The notes beneath the pieces were generated by a model that was not told where the DNA came from, ran no database searches, and worked only from the letters and a program-made list of their open reading frames with translations. Made by a program: the position numbers and the translations under genes. 64,000 nt of DNA from the NCBI GenBank assembly GCA_043228905.1, contig JBHGNT010000003.1:12586001-12650000 (forward strand). The letters run 5' to 3'. The stretch is from Azolla caroliniana (taxonomy: Eukaryota; Polypodiophyta). Positions 1 through 7,604 of this stretch are shown piece by piece (position 1 is the stretch's first letter; each line of letters starts with the position of its first letter).

Positions 1-3000
1 TCTTTGCCGGGATTGCTCATGTACCGGCTCACCACTCCAACTGCATATCCTATGTCCGGTCTTGTACACACCATTGCGTACATTAAGCTTCCGACGGCAG
101 AGGCATATGGTACTTTCGTCATGTCCTCCTTCTCAGCCTTTGTCTTGGGGCTTTGCTTGCTGGACAACTTGCAGTTTCCCGGGAGGGTTGACCCGACCGG
201 TCTTGCTTCCGACATGTTGAACCGGTGAAGCACCTTTGTCACGTACTTCTCCTGTGACAGCCACAACTGCTTCTTCTTCCGGTCCCGGATGATGTGCATC
301 CCTAGTATTTGCCTCGCCGGACCCAGGTCCTTCATTGAGAAGGTTCGGTGAAGCGCTTTCTTCAGCGTCCGTATCTTGACCTGGTCCCGTCCGACGATCA
401 ACATGTCGTCCACGTACAGGAGGAGTATTAGGGAGTCTCCTCCTTCGAACTTCTTCACAAACACGCAGTGATCAGACTGCGTTTTGTGGTACCCTTCGTC
501 GGTCATGAAGGAGTCGAACTTCCGGTACCATTGCCGGGGAGCCTGCTTCAGTCCGTAAAGGCTCTTCTTCAACCGGCATACCAGGTGCTCCTTCCCTTTC
601 TTCTCGAATCCTTCCGGTTGCTGCATGTAGATCTCTTCTTCGAGGTCACCGTGAAGGAATGCCGTCTTCACGTCCATCTGTTCTACCTCGAGGTCCATGC
701 TTGCCGCTATGCTCAGCACCGTCCGGATGGAGGTCATCTTCACTACTGGGGCGAATATCTCGTCGAAGTCGACGCCCTTCTTCTGCTGAAACCCCTTCAC
801 CACGATCCTGGCTTTGTATCTCGGGGGGTTTCCGGCATCTCCCGGTTTCAGCTTGAACACCCACTTGTTTCGAAGTGCCCGCTTTCCTTTCGGCAACTCC
901 ACAAGTTCATATGTGTGGTTCTCATGCAGGGAATCCATCTCGTCCTGCATGGCACTCAACCACCTGCGGCTCTGGGTGTCATGCTTTGCTTCTTCAAAGC
1001 TCTCCGGCTCCCCTTCGTCGGTTAGCAGCACGTGCTCTGGTTCCGGAAATCTCCGGGGGGCCCTTCTCTCTCTTAGAGGATATCTCCGTTCCGGAGCTTC
1101 GGTAACCGGTTCTTCCGATTCTTCTTCATCCGAATCCATTTCGGGATCGGGGCCGGTTCCGGTATCATTCTCATCTTCTTCGGCCGGTTCTGTTTCTTCA
1201 CTGTCTTCGGCCGGATCCTCGAGTGTTAACCGGTCCCTTGCCGGTCGGGACTGCTCCTCGTAGAGTTGATCCTCACCGGTCGACTTGGAGCTCTTCATCT
1301 TCTTCTCCGACTCCCAGTCGGCGAGTGTCTTGTCCTCCGTGAAGATGATGTCTCGACTCCTGAATATCTTCTTGTCGACCGGGTCCCATACTCGGTAGCC
1401 GAACTCGTCGTCGCCGTAACCGAGGAATATGCATGGCCGGGTCTTTGGATCTAGCTTTCCTCTCCGGTCCTTTGCCACATGCACGTATGCGAGACACCCG
1501 AACACCTTCAGATGCCGGTAGGACACTTCCTTACCGGTCCACACTTTCTGCGGCGTGTCTCCGTCCAAAGGTACTGAGGGTGATCTGTTTATCACGTATG
1601 TCGCCGTCGACATTGCCTCAGCCCAAAACCCCTTGGGTAATTTCGCATGCGCCAGCATACTCCGGACCCTCTCCATTATGGTCCGGTTCATCCTCTCGGC
1701 CAGCCCGTTTAGTTCCGGCGTCTTCGGCACAGTAAACTCGAGCCGGATTCCCTTCGAGCGACAGTACTCCTGGAACTGCCCCCGGTATTCCCCTCCGTTA
1801 TCCGCTCGTATCGCTTTCAGCTTCTTGCCGGATTCCCTTTCCACTCTCGCGTGGAGTTCTTTGAAGACGGACAACACTTGGTCCTTTGTCTTCAACGGCG
1901 CCGTCCACAGCTTCCGGCTGTGATCATCAATGAAAGTCACGAAGTACTGGGCTCCGCCATGTGACTTCGTTTCTACCTGACACACATCCGTGTGCACCAA
2001 CTCCAATGGTGCGCTACGTCTCGTCGGTGGCCTTGAGTGGAAGGAGGTTCGGTTCTGCTTACCGGCCAGGCAATCGGTGCACTTCTCCAGATGCACATGC
2101 TTCACTGGAATGAGGTTGTCTTCTGCAAGCCTCTTCATCCCCTTCTCGCTCATGTGGCACAGTCTCTTGTGCCACAGCTCACCGGCAGTGTCGGCTGCCA
2201 CGTTCAGCTCCTCCGGACATAGCCGGGAATTCATCAGGTACAGGGTGTTGACCTTCCGGGCCCGAGCCACTATCAGGCTCCCCTTGCTGAACTTCATGAC
2301 ACCGTTCCGGATGCTACCCGTGTAGCCTTCATCATCTAGCCTCCCGGCCGAGATCAGGTTCAATCGGACCTCCGGAACGTGTCGCACATCCTTCAACAGC
2401 ATCTTGCATCCGGTTGATGTCAACAGCCACACGTCTCCTATGCCGGCAATCCGGCATGTGCCTTCATTTCCCATCCGGACACAGCCGTGCTCACCGGCTG
2501 TGTAGGATGAGAAGTATTTCTTCTCCGGGGTCAGGTGGAACGACGCTCCGGAATCGACCACCCAGGTCATCTCTACACCGGCAAGGTTCAGCTCCCTCTC
2601 TTCGGTAATAAGCATTATCTCTTCTTCACTTGCCGCGAGTGCCGTCGTTCCTTTCCGGTCCTGCCCTCGCCGATCCGGACCTCTCCGGTCCGTGGCTCCC
2701 CGGTATGCACCGTTTCTCTCCGGTGACTTCTTCGAATCGGTGTCGTCGGCTCCGTTGTCCTTTCGGTAATGCCGACAATTCTTCCGGAAGTGCCCCGGCT
2801 TCCCACAGTGGAAGCATGTTGGCCTTCCTCTTGACTGCGACCGGGTCCCCGACTTCTCCCGTCTTTGCGGACTCCGGTTCCATTGTCTTCCCCGTTCCGA
2901 TTCGGTAAGCAGCGCCTTCGAGTCGGAGACCGGTTCTTTATCTCTCCGACGCGCTTCTTCGTTCAAAATACTTGTCTTTACCGTTTGTAGGGACAAGTTA

Positions 3001-3512
3001 TCTTCGGCGCATGAGTTGCTGAGAGTCACCACCAAGTTCTCCCAGCTGTCCGGCAATGTACACATCAGGATGATGGCTTGCATTGCATCCTCCAACGGGA
3101 ACTTGATCGCCGCAAGCTGGTTCACGAATCCCATGAACGTGCTTACGTGTTCCACCATACTCTCGCCGTCCCGGTACTTGAGGTTCACTATCTTTCTCAT
3201 CAGGGAGGTCCGGTTCAACGCATTCTTCCTCTCGTAGAGGCCCGACAGCTTCCTCCACATCTCATATGCGTTGGTGTCGTTCGCCACGTGTTGTAGAACG
3301 CTCACGTCGACGTATTGCCGAATGGTTGCAACGGCTTTCCGGTTCAGAAGCCTCCACTCCGTCTCAAGTACCCCCTTGGGTATTTCCGACCTGTCGATCG
3401 GTTCATACAGGTCCCGAACAATGAGCAGATCCTCCATCTTTATCTTCCAGTCGGCGTAGTTCTGCGCATTCAGCACCATCATCCCCGGCTGCCCGCTGCT
3501 GCCGCCTTCCAT
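1..3512 (-). CDS. Copia gag-pol polyprotein, open to the window edge (partial)
   Basis: Single-frame copia gag-pol. I chose the ATG at 3512, which lies 32 bases inside the LTR end and begins MEGGSSGQPG like element A. I read the frame triplet by triplet from 3512 to base 3 and saw no stop, so about 1170 codons are open; the C-terminal RNase H is beyond the window. Domains in order: Gag core; CCHC knuckle (CFHCGKPGHFRKNC) near 2775-2815; protease motif VVDSGASFHL near 2550; integrase HHCC (KRLCHMSEKG) near 2160 and the DDE core from about 1970 to 1680; an acidic linker near 1030-1270; RT with YVDD at 405-416. Catalytic motifs look intact. It would supply all proteins for its own retrotransposition. 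Coding status beyond the left edge is unknown. Confidence 0.9.
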   Translation of the reverse strand, partial: MEGGSSGQPGMMVLNAQNYADWKIKMEDLLIVRDLYEPIDRSEIPKGVLETEWRLLNRKAVATIRQYVDVSVLQHVANDTNAYEMWRKLSGLYERKNALNRTSLMRKIVNLKYRDGESMVEHVSTFMGFVNQLAAIKFPLEDAMQAIILMCTLPDSWENLVVTLSNSCAEDNLSLQTVKTSILNEEARRRDKEPVSDSKALLTESERGRQWNRSPQRREKSGTRSQSRGRPTCFHCGKPGHFRKNCRHYRKDNGADDTDSKKSPERNGAYRGATDRRGPDRRGQDRKGTTALAASEEEIMLITEERELNLAGVEMTWVVDSGASFHLTPEKKYFSSYTAGEHGCVRMGNEGTCRIAGIGDVWLLTSTGCKMLLKDVRHVPEVRLNLISAGRLDDEGYTGSIRNGVMKFSKGSLIVARARKVNTLYLMNSRLCPEELNVAADTAGELWHKRLCHMSEKGMKRLAEDNLIPVKHVHLEKCTDCLAGKQNRTSFHSRPPTRRSAPLELVHTDVCQVETKSHGGAQYFVTFIDDHSRKLWTAPLKTKDQVLSVFKELHARVERESGKKLKAIRADNGGEYRGQFQEYCRSKGIRLEFTVPKTPELNGLAERMNRTIMERVRSMLAHAKLPKGFWAEAMSTATYVINRSPSVPLDGDTPQKVWTGKEVSYRHLKVFGCLAYVHVAKDRRGKLDPKTRPCIFLGYGDDEFGYRVWDPVDKKIFRSRDIIFTEDKTLADWESEKKMKSSKSTGEDQLYEEQSRPARDRLTLEDPAEDSEETEPAEEDENDTGTGPDPEMDSDEEESEEPVTEAPERRYPLRERRAPRRFPEPEHVLLTDEGEPESFEEAKHDTQSRRWLSAMQDEMDSLHENHTYELVELPKGKRALRNKWVFKLKPGDAGNPPRYKARIVVKGFQQKKGVDFDEIFAPVVKMTSIRTVLSIAASMDLEVEQMDVKTAFLHGDLEEEIYMQQPEGFEKKGKEHLVCRLKKSLYGLKQAPRQWYRKFDSFMTDEGYHKTQSDHCVFVKKFEGGDSLILLLYVDDMLIVGRDQVKIRTLKKALHRTFSMKDLGPARQILGMHIIRDRKKKQLWLSQEKYVTKVLHRFNMSEARPVGSTLPGNCKLSSKQSPKTKAEKEDMTKVPYASAVGSLMYAMVCTRPDIGYAVGVVSRYMSNPGK

Positions 3513-3528
3513 TTTCTGTGTTACCGTC

Positions 3529-3540
3529 GCTCTGATACCA
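3529..3540 (-). other. Primer-binding site, initiator tRNA-Met
   Basis: The minus strand reads TGGTATCAGAGC, complementary to the 3' end of plant initiator tRNA-Met, three bases after the LTR end. This is where minus-strand DNA synthesis of copia-1 would start. Confidence 0.9.
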
Positions 3541-3543
3541 CTT

Positions 3544-4184
3544 TGTCGTACTTCCGTGCTCGGCCACCACCGAGGAACAGGATCGATTCACAGAAAACGG
3601 GAAGTACAAGAATGCACGAAAAACAATAGAGAGAAGGGTACACTGGATGTTTTACGTGGAAAACCCTAAATGGGAAAAACCACGGGAGTGCAAGACTCCA
3701 ACTATCACTATGCGCGGGAATGTACAATGGCGAGCTGCAAGGCGACGACCTTGAGCTCGCTGTCCTCGCCACAGGCGGCGGTATTACACAGAGGCGTCGA
3801 CCTCTTCCTTCCTCCTTCTCTCTCACTCTCTCTCGGCTGCTCTCACTTCGCTCCCTCTTCGTGGAAAACAGGAAAAATGAGCAACAACATAAACTGTTTG
3901 CCCTAAGTCATATTTATACACATATGACTTTCGGGCTATTTACAAATATAGCCTCAAGGGCTCTTGGCAAACATATTCACAAATATGTCCCCGCATCCGG
4001 ATCTCCCTCCGGGTCATTCGTCATCCGGCTCCGTAACCGGGGTCTTCAGCATCCGGCTCCGTAGCCGGGGTATTCATCATCCGGCTCCGTAGCCAGGGTC
4101 TTCGTCATCCGGCTCCGTAACCACAACCGGGCTTGCCGTCATTCATCTCCGGACATCCCATCCGGAGGGACCGAAATCCCAACA
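3544..4184 (-). repeat. 5' LTR of copia-1 (641 bp)
   Basis: Read on the minus strand it starts TGTTGGGATTTCGG at 4184 and ends GGAAGTACGACA at 3544. A TATA-like motif (GTATAAATATGAC on the minus strand) lies near 3908-3920. The U3 half holds short tandem repeats (annotated separately). Its 5' end matches the LTR of element A, but its U5 end does not. Confidence 0.88.
4012..4140. repeat. Short tandem repeats in the copia-1 LTR U3
   Basis: About four degenerate copies of a roughly 30-base unit built on CATCCGGCTCCGTAACCGGG. Similar CCGG-rich repeats occur in the LTRs of A (44110-44165) and E (25610-25770). Repeats placed upstream of the TATA box are typical candidate enhancer elements; that role is inferred. 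Confidence 0.7.
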
Positions 4185-4848
4185 AAATATTTCTAGAATT
4201 TGAAATTTATTTACTTTCTTAAAAAATATTTGTAATATTGTAATATTGTAACCGTGTATATGCAATGTAACGAAGCATTCCATGGCTGTAGTTGCATCTT
4301 AAAAGTACTAAAGGGCAAATCGAGCAAATATGAGAATCAAAAGCATACAAATCAACAAATCAAATAGATATTTGTTAGGTAAAAAAAAACCCAAACTTGT
4401 TGGGCATTTACAACAACAACCAAGGCCACGAAGCAAAAACTGTATATCCCTCACATGATTGAGGGAATTCACATGATGAGTCATGACAAGCTAAAATTCT
4501 ACAAAAAAAATCGTACTTTTGACAAAAACAACACTTTGACAAGAAGTGCAACATACCTATTGAAGAAAAGACCACATCTTTTGATTTGAAAAAAACCTTC
4601 AAAACACATAACATCAAATATTTGAGATACACTTACATTGCATTTTGTCAAAGAAATAGAATGCATTGTAGGAACAAAATTTAGAAAAAAACCTTAACAA
4701 CACATAACATCAGATATTTGACTTCTAAGAACACATAACTTGAACTATGTCCAAGACTCCAATGTATCAAAATGGGCTTAGATAAAAGAAAAGTAACATA
4801 TGGCTATTGAGCTTAGTAATAATGTATAGAAATCAGAAATATTAGTCA
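4185..4848. other. AT-rich flank, no gene seen
   Basis: AT-rich DNA between the copia-1 LTR and the last exon of the hAT remnant. It is probably 3' flank or downstream sequence of that gene. A 74-codon open frame on the minus strand at 4408-4632 has no recognisable motif. I see no RNA gene and no clear repeat. Confidence 0.5.
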
Positions 4849-5265
4849 TTAGATATCGTCCTCATCACAATCACCATCTTCATCATCAGATTCAGTGTTA
4901 GTTGATGACATCAACATAGGTTCTTCATCAGTAAGATCATCATAATTTGTATGAATTGCTTCTTCTATTCCATTGACATTATCTTGATCATTTGGTGGTA
5001 AAGAAGCAAATGTACTTGATCTTGTTATTCTCCTATTACAAGAAGACCGCTCATCATCTCTTCTTGGCCTCTGCCTCCGTATTCGATCAATAGGGACTCC
5101 ATCGCTTGATGTTGTCGTATGTGATCTTGTCATGCTCCTTGTCCTTCTTCTCATGCTCATTGTTTCTTGAAAATAAGTTTCATAGATTTCTCTATCCATA
5201 TCATTCTCGTGGCTAATAGATGGAATATCAGGAGTCTTAGAGACATCTATCTCATTTGGATTCAC
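4849..5265 (-). pseudogene. hAT-like transposase remnant, acidic C-terminal exon
   Basis: Last exon of the hAT remnant, about 138 codons ending in an acidic run (DDEDGDCDEDDI) with arginine-rich stretches. It is joined to the upstream exon by a probable 71-base intron (5266-5336) with CAG/GTATTA donor and TTGCAG/GT acceptor, which keeps the frame (phase 0). Sequence after the hAT dimerisation domain is usually variable in plant hAT proteins, so the composition is not diagnostic. No catalytic motif is present here. Confidence 0.5.
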
Positions 5266-5336
5266 CTGCAAACAAGTTTATAAAAGCTTAACGAAATTTG
5301 AGGAATGTAAATGATAAGAAGTGAATAAAATAATAC

Positions 5337-5564
5337 CTGCATTGGAGATGCATTCACAGTCTCAAACTTGCGAACTAGCCTTAAGTTCTCTCGCACATAT
5401 ACCAATCGTTCAAGTTGTGCTACCTTTAGTCTGTTTCTATTTTTTGTATGTGCGAGAGCATGTGCATTCCAATTCCTTTCTGCTGCCCCAGAAGAGCAAT
5501 CGTAATAGAAGAGCAATGCTTTGACTTTCATCAACAAAGGTAGATGAGCATGAGGTAGAAACAC
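5337..5564 (-). pseudogene. hAT transposase C-terminal dimerisation domain fragment
   Basis: The reading frame contains CSSGAAERNWNAHALAHTK followed by NRNRL and LVYVRENLRL. This is the hallmark of the hAT family C-terminal dimerisation region (hATC: CSSxxxERNWS...HxKxRNRL...LVYVxxNLRL). In family members it mediates transposase dimerisation in the nucleus. The DDE catalytic core and DUF659-like part expected upstream are missing between this exon and the BED-finger exon at 5628, so the gene is internally deleted or domesticated and shortened. The upstream splice junction is unresolved (acceptor TTTTAG near 5565). Confidence 0.75.
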
Positions 5565-5627
5565 CTAAAAGAAAAAAAATTCAAGATAAATAATTTACAA
5601 TTATTTAAACATTAGTAATCAAGACAC

Positions 5628-5837
5628 CTATTGTAGGCTTGTGTCTATACCTTGTTCAGGCATGTTGAATGAGTCGATCTCTGCTACTATATCTTCTTCT
5701 TCGCCAATTGCTTGGCTTCCACAATTACCATACAAAGTTGTAAGGTCAATCAACATTTCCTTGGGGACATTGGTACATTTCGTTACTCCATGGCTAGGTT
5801 TTCCAATTAAATGAGCAATCATTTGTGTTGCTGACCC
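5628..5837 (-). pseudogene. hAT transposase N-terminal part, second half of BED zinc finger
   Basis: Continues the BED zinc finger begun at 11778-11885. If the chromovirus B insertion and one ATGCA copy are removed, the frame runs directly from CKFCNKHMH into GSATQMIAHLIGKPSHGVTKC, giving the Cx2C...H...C arrangement of a BED finger. The rest (to EQGIDTSLQ) is acidic and has no known motif. A plausible splice donor (AAG/GTATAG) lies near 5650. BED fingers bind the element's terminal DNA in hAT transposases. Confidence 0.7.
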
Positions 5838-5879
5838 ATGCATGTCATGAAGACATACATCTTGGCTTATCATGACATT

Positions 5880-5962
5880 CATCTTGGCGAACCAGGAATC
5901 GAACCCATAACCTCTTGGTTTACATATTGTACTTTAACCATTGTAATAACATATGCGAGATG
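5880..5962 (-). other. tRNA-like segment antisense in the chromovirus LTR
   Basis: On the minus strand the LTR start contains an A-box-like ACAATGGTTAAAGT and, about 30 bases on, a B-box match GGTTCGATTCC. The same pair occurs in copy G (near 51825-51895), where the T-arm pairs better. It resembles a degenerate tRNA or tRNA-derived SINE head embedded in U3. It is not a functional tRNA: no complete cloverleaf is visible. Confidence 0.45.
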
Positions 5963-6119
5963 TAATCATAATAATTATATGTTTAGTTATTACGAGATAT
6001 TTAGAACATTCTAGATTATTCTAGAATGTTCTTGAATATTTCATGATTATATTTATTATTATTATTATTCATAAATATCTAAAATATTCTAGAACATTCT
6101 AGAATACTCCATAAGGGCC

Positions 6120-6127
6120 TATAAATA
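6120..6127 (+). promoter_or_regulatory. TATA box of chromovirus B promoter
   Basis: TATAAATA in the 5' LTR. The expected RNA start, 25-35 bases downstream, falls at about 6145-6155, just where the 11-base self-complement of the primer site begins (6153). The same box is present in the 3' LTR and, on the minus strand, in copy G. Confidence 0.8.
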
Positions 6128-6152
6128 AGAGTCCATACACTCATCACAACTC

Positions 6153-6163
6153 ATTCGGTTCAA
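6153..6163 (+). other. Putative self-primer at the 5' end of chromovirus B RNA
   Basis: ATTCGGTTCAA, the exact reverse complement of the primer site at 6394-6404. It lies 26 bases after the TATA box end, so it would be at or very near the 5' end of the transcript, as in Tf1-type elements where the first 11 nt of the RNA fold back as primer. Confidence 0.7.
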
Positions 6164-6393
6164 CACCAGTCTTTAGCCCTTAGCCTACTCCTTGTAATCT
6201 TCTTTCTCATAATATAATCGCATTCCCATTTCTTATCTCTCACTTATACTTTTCTCTCTCTCGCACTCTCTCCCTCTTTCACTCTCTTTCTATCACTATC
6301 GCTATCTCTACCGCTCTCGCCATCTCTATCGTTATCGTTATCTCTATCGCCATCGCTCTCTCTCTCTGCTTCCTACTCAAGAGTCACGACAGT

Positions 6394-6404
6394 TTGAACC
6401 GAAT
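6394..6404 (+). other. Primer-binding site of the self-priming type
   Basis: TTGAACCGAAT lies two bases after the LTR end. There is no TGG and no match to a tRNA 3' end, but all 11 bases pair with 6153-6163 in the R region. A two-base gap between LTR and primer site is usual because integrase trims two bases. Confidence 0.72.
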
Positions 6405-6476
6405 ATTTCTTTTCCCTTTCTCCAATAACTCTAGCAAGCTTTCTTCTTTATCCTTCTTTCTTTTTCCCCCGCGGTT

Positions 6477-7604
6477 ATGGAGTCGGTCAGCAAGCAAGAG
6501 TATATGCGTGTCCTTTCGGAACTCGATATGCTCACCACTAAGTTTGTGGCATTAGAGCAAGAAAATCAAAGGCTACTCGGGGATCTTCAACAAGTCAGTA
6601 CTGAGAAAGCTCATCAATATGAGGAGTTATCACAACGGGTTCATCAACTTGAGGCTACTATATTAACATTACGAGAACAAGCGGCGGGGGTTCAAAACTC
6701 CCCAAGGGAACCAAAGATTAGCCTCCCTGCCAAGTTTGATGGTACCAGATCTCTCTTTCGAGGTTTCCTGAATCAAGTTCGTTTGGTGATTCAGTTACAT
6801 CCCAATCGGTATCCAACTGATGCTGCCCGTGTGGGATTAATAGGAACCTTGCTAAGCGGTACAGCGTTAGCATGGTTTGCACCACTTCTTGAGAAGAAAT
6901 CACCATTACTGGAGGATTTCGAGGCATTCGTTAAGGAGTTTCAAGCTAGTTTTGGAGATACGGATAGCACTAGGACTGCAATAAACAAGATTCGAAGACT
7001 CCGACAAGGAGATCGTCCCGCTTCAGCTTATGCCGCAGATTTCCGTCTCTTGGCATGCGACATCCCTTGGGATGAGGCAGCCTTAATGGATCAATTCCGT
7101 CAGGGTTTGCGTAACGATGTCAAAGATCTTCTTCTTACTTTCCATGAAGATCCAAAGTCTCTTACTGAAGCTATTAGCCGAGCTGTGCGATGTGATAATC
7201 GCCTATTTGAGCGACGTTCTGAACGTCAACAAATGTTACGCCGCCAACCGGAACAGACATACGCTTCTATAGTCGCCACACCGCCACAAGGTTCTAGACC
7301 CGTTACGAGGGATGGTCCCACTCCGATGGAAATAGAGTCGACACAACGTCGAGGGCCCTTATCAGATGCTGAGAAACAACGACGTCGGGCGCATCGCCTA
7401 TGCCTCTACTGTGGTGGTCCAGGACATATAGCTGTGAATTGTCCACATAAACCCAGGCGTCAAGTTTACCAAGTAAGTGCACATGACAACCCTACATCAA
7501 GTTCTACTATCACTTCTAATAACTTAAGTACTAAGCCTACTAGCCCATGCCATGAGAATAGATTTGATGTCTTGAGCCAATTAGAGGATGTGTTAAACGA
7601 ATAA
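6477..7604 (+). CDS. gag: Chromovirus B Gag
   Basis: Structural protein of 375 residues that would form the virus-like particle and bind the RNA. The start ATG at 6477 is the first in the leader. Residues about 15-70 form a coiled coil (heptad-like LELDMLTTKFVALEQENQRL). Residues about 80-250 are a retrotransposon Gag capsid domain (FDGTRSLFRGFLNQV, GTALAWFAPLL, FRQGLRNDVKDLLL). A canonical CCHC knuckle CLYCGGPGHIAVNC is at 309-322. No stop or frameshift. The end overlaps the pol frame by 37 bases, with the proposed frameshift signal five codons before the stop. Confidence 0.95.
   Translation: MESVSKQEYMRVLSELDMLTTKFVALEQENQRLLGDLQQVSTEKAHQYEELSQRVHQLEATILTLREQAAGVQNSPREPKISLPAKFDGTRSLFRGFLNQVRLVIQLHPNRYPTDAARVGLIGTLLSGTALAWFAPLLEKKSPLLEDFEAFVKEFQASFGDTDSTRTAINKIRRLRQGDRPASAYAADFRLLACDIPWDEAALMDQFRQGLRNDVKDLLLTFHEDPKSLTEAISRAVRCDNRLFERRSERQQMLRRQPEQTYASIVATPPQGSRPVTRDGPTPMEIESTQRRGPLSDAEKQRRRAHRLCLYCGGPGHIAVNCPHKPRRQVYQVSAHDNPTSSSTITSNNLSTKPTSPCHENRFDVLSQLEDVLNE

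Larger units (their letters stand above)
1..4184 (-). mobile_element. Copia element 1 (Tork-like), 5' half, cut by window edge
   Basis: Minus-strand Ty1/copia LTR retrotransposon of the same family as element A at 43615-48952; window base 1 corresponds to about base 44799 of A. Visible parts in transcription order are the 5' LTR (4184 to 3544), the tRNA-Met primer site, then gag, protease, integrase and most of RT. The RT end, RNase H and 3' LTR lie outside the window. The LTR has TG...CA ends when read on the minus strand. The flank after base 4184 would carry one target-site copy (AAATA), but its partner is not visible. The internal part closely matches A, while the U5 end of the LTR differs, so this is a related subfamily. 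Confidence 0.93.
5843..6391 (+). repeat. 5' LTR of chromovirus B (549 bp)
   Basis: Begins TGTCATGAAGAC and ends AGAGTCACGACA. U3 is AT-rich, with several copies of TTCTAGAATGTTC-type palindromes (6001-6110). A TATA box at 6120-6127 defines R, and U5 is a pyrimidine-rich CTCTC tract (6238-6370). Identical by eye to the 3' LTR. Confidence 0.97.

Noticed and set aside
468-3629. Many plus-strand open frames of 60-185 codons across copia-1, A and E (for example 468-1025, 814-1263, 45612-46061)
   Set aside because: They are antisense shadows of the minus-strand gag-pol; the same frames recur in each copy with no motif of their own.
5880-5962. True tRNA gene in the chromovirus LTR
   Set aside because: Only box-like words are present; acceptor and anticodon stems do not form.
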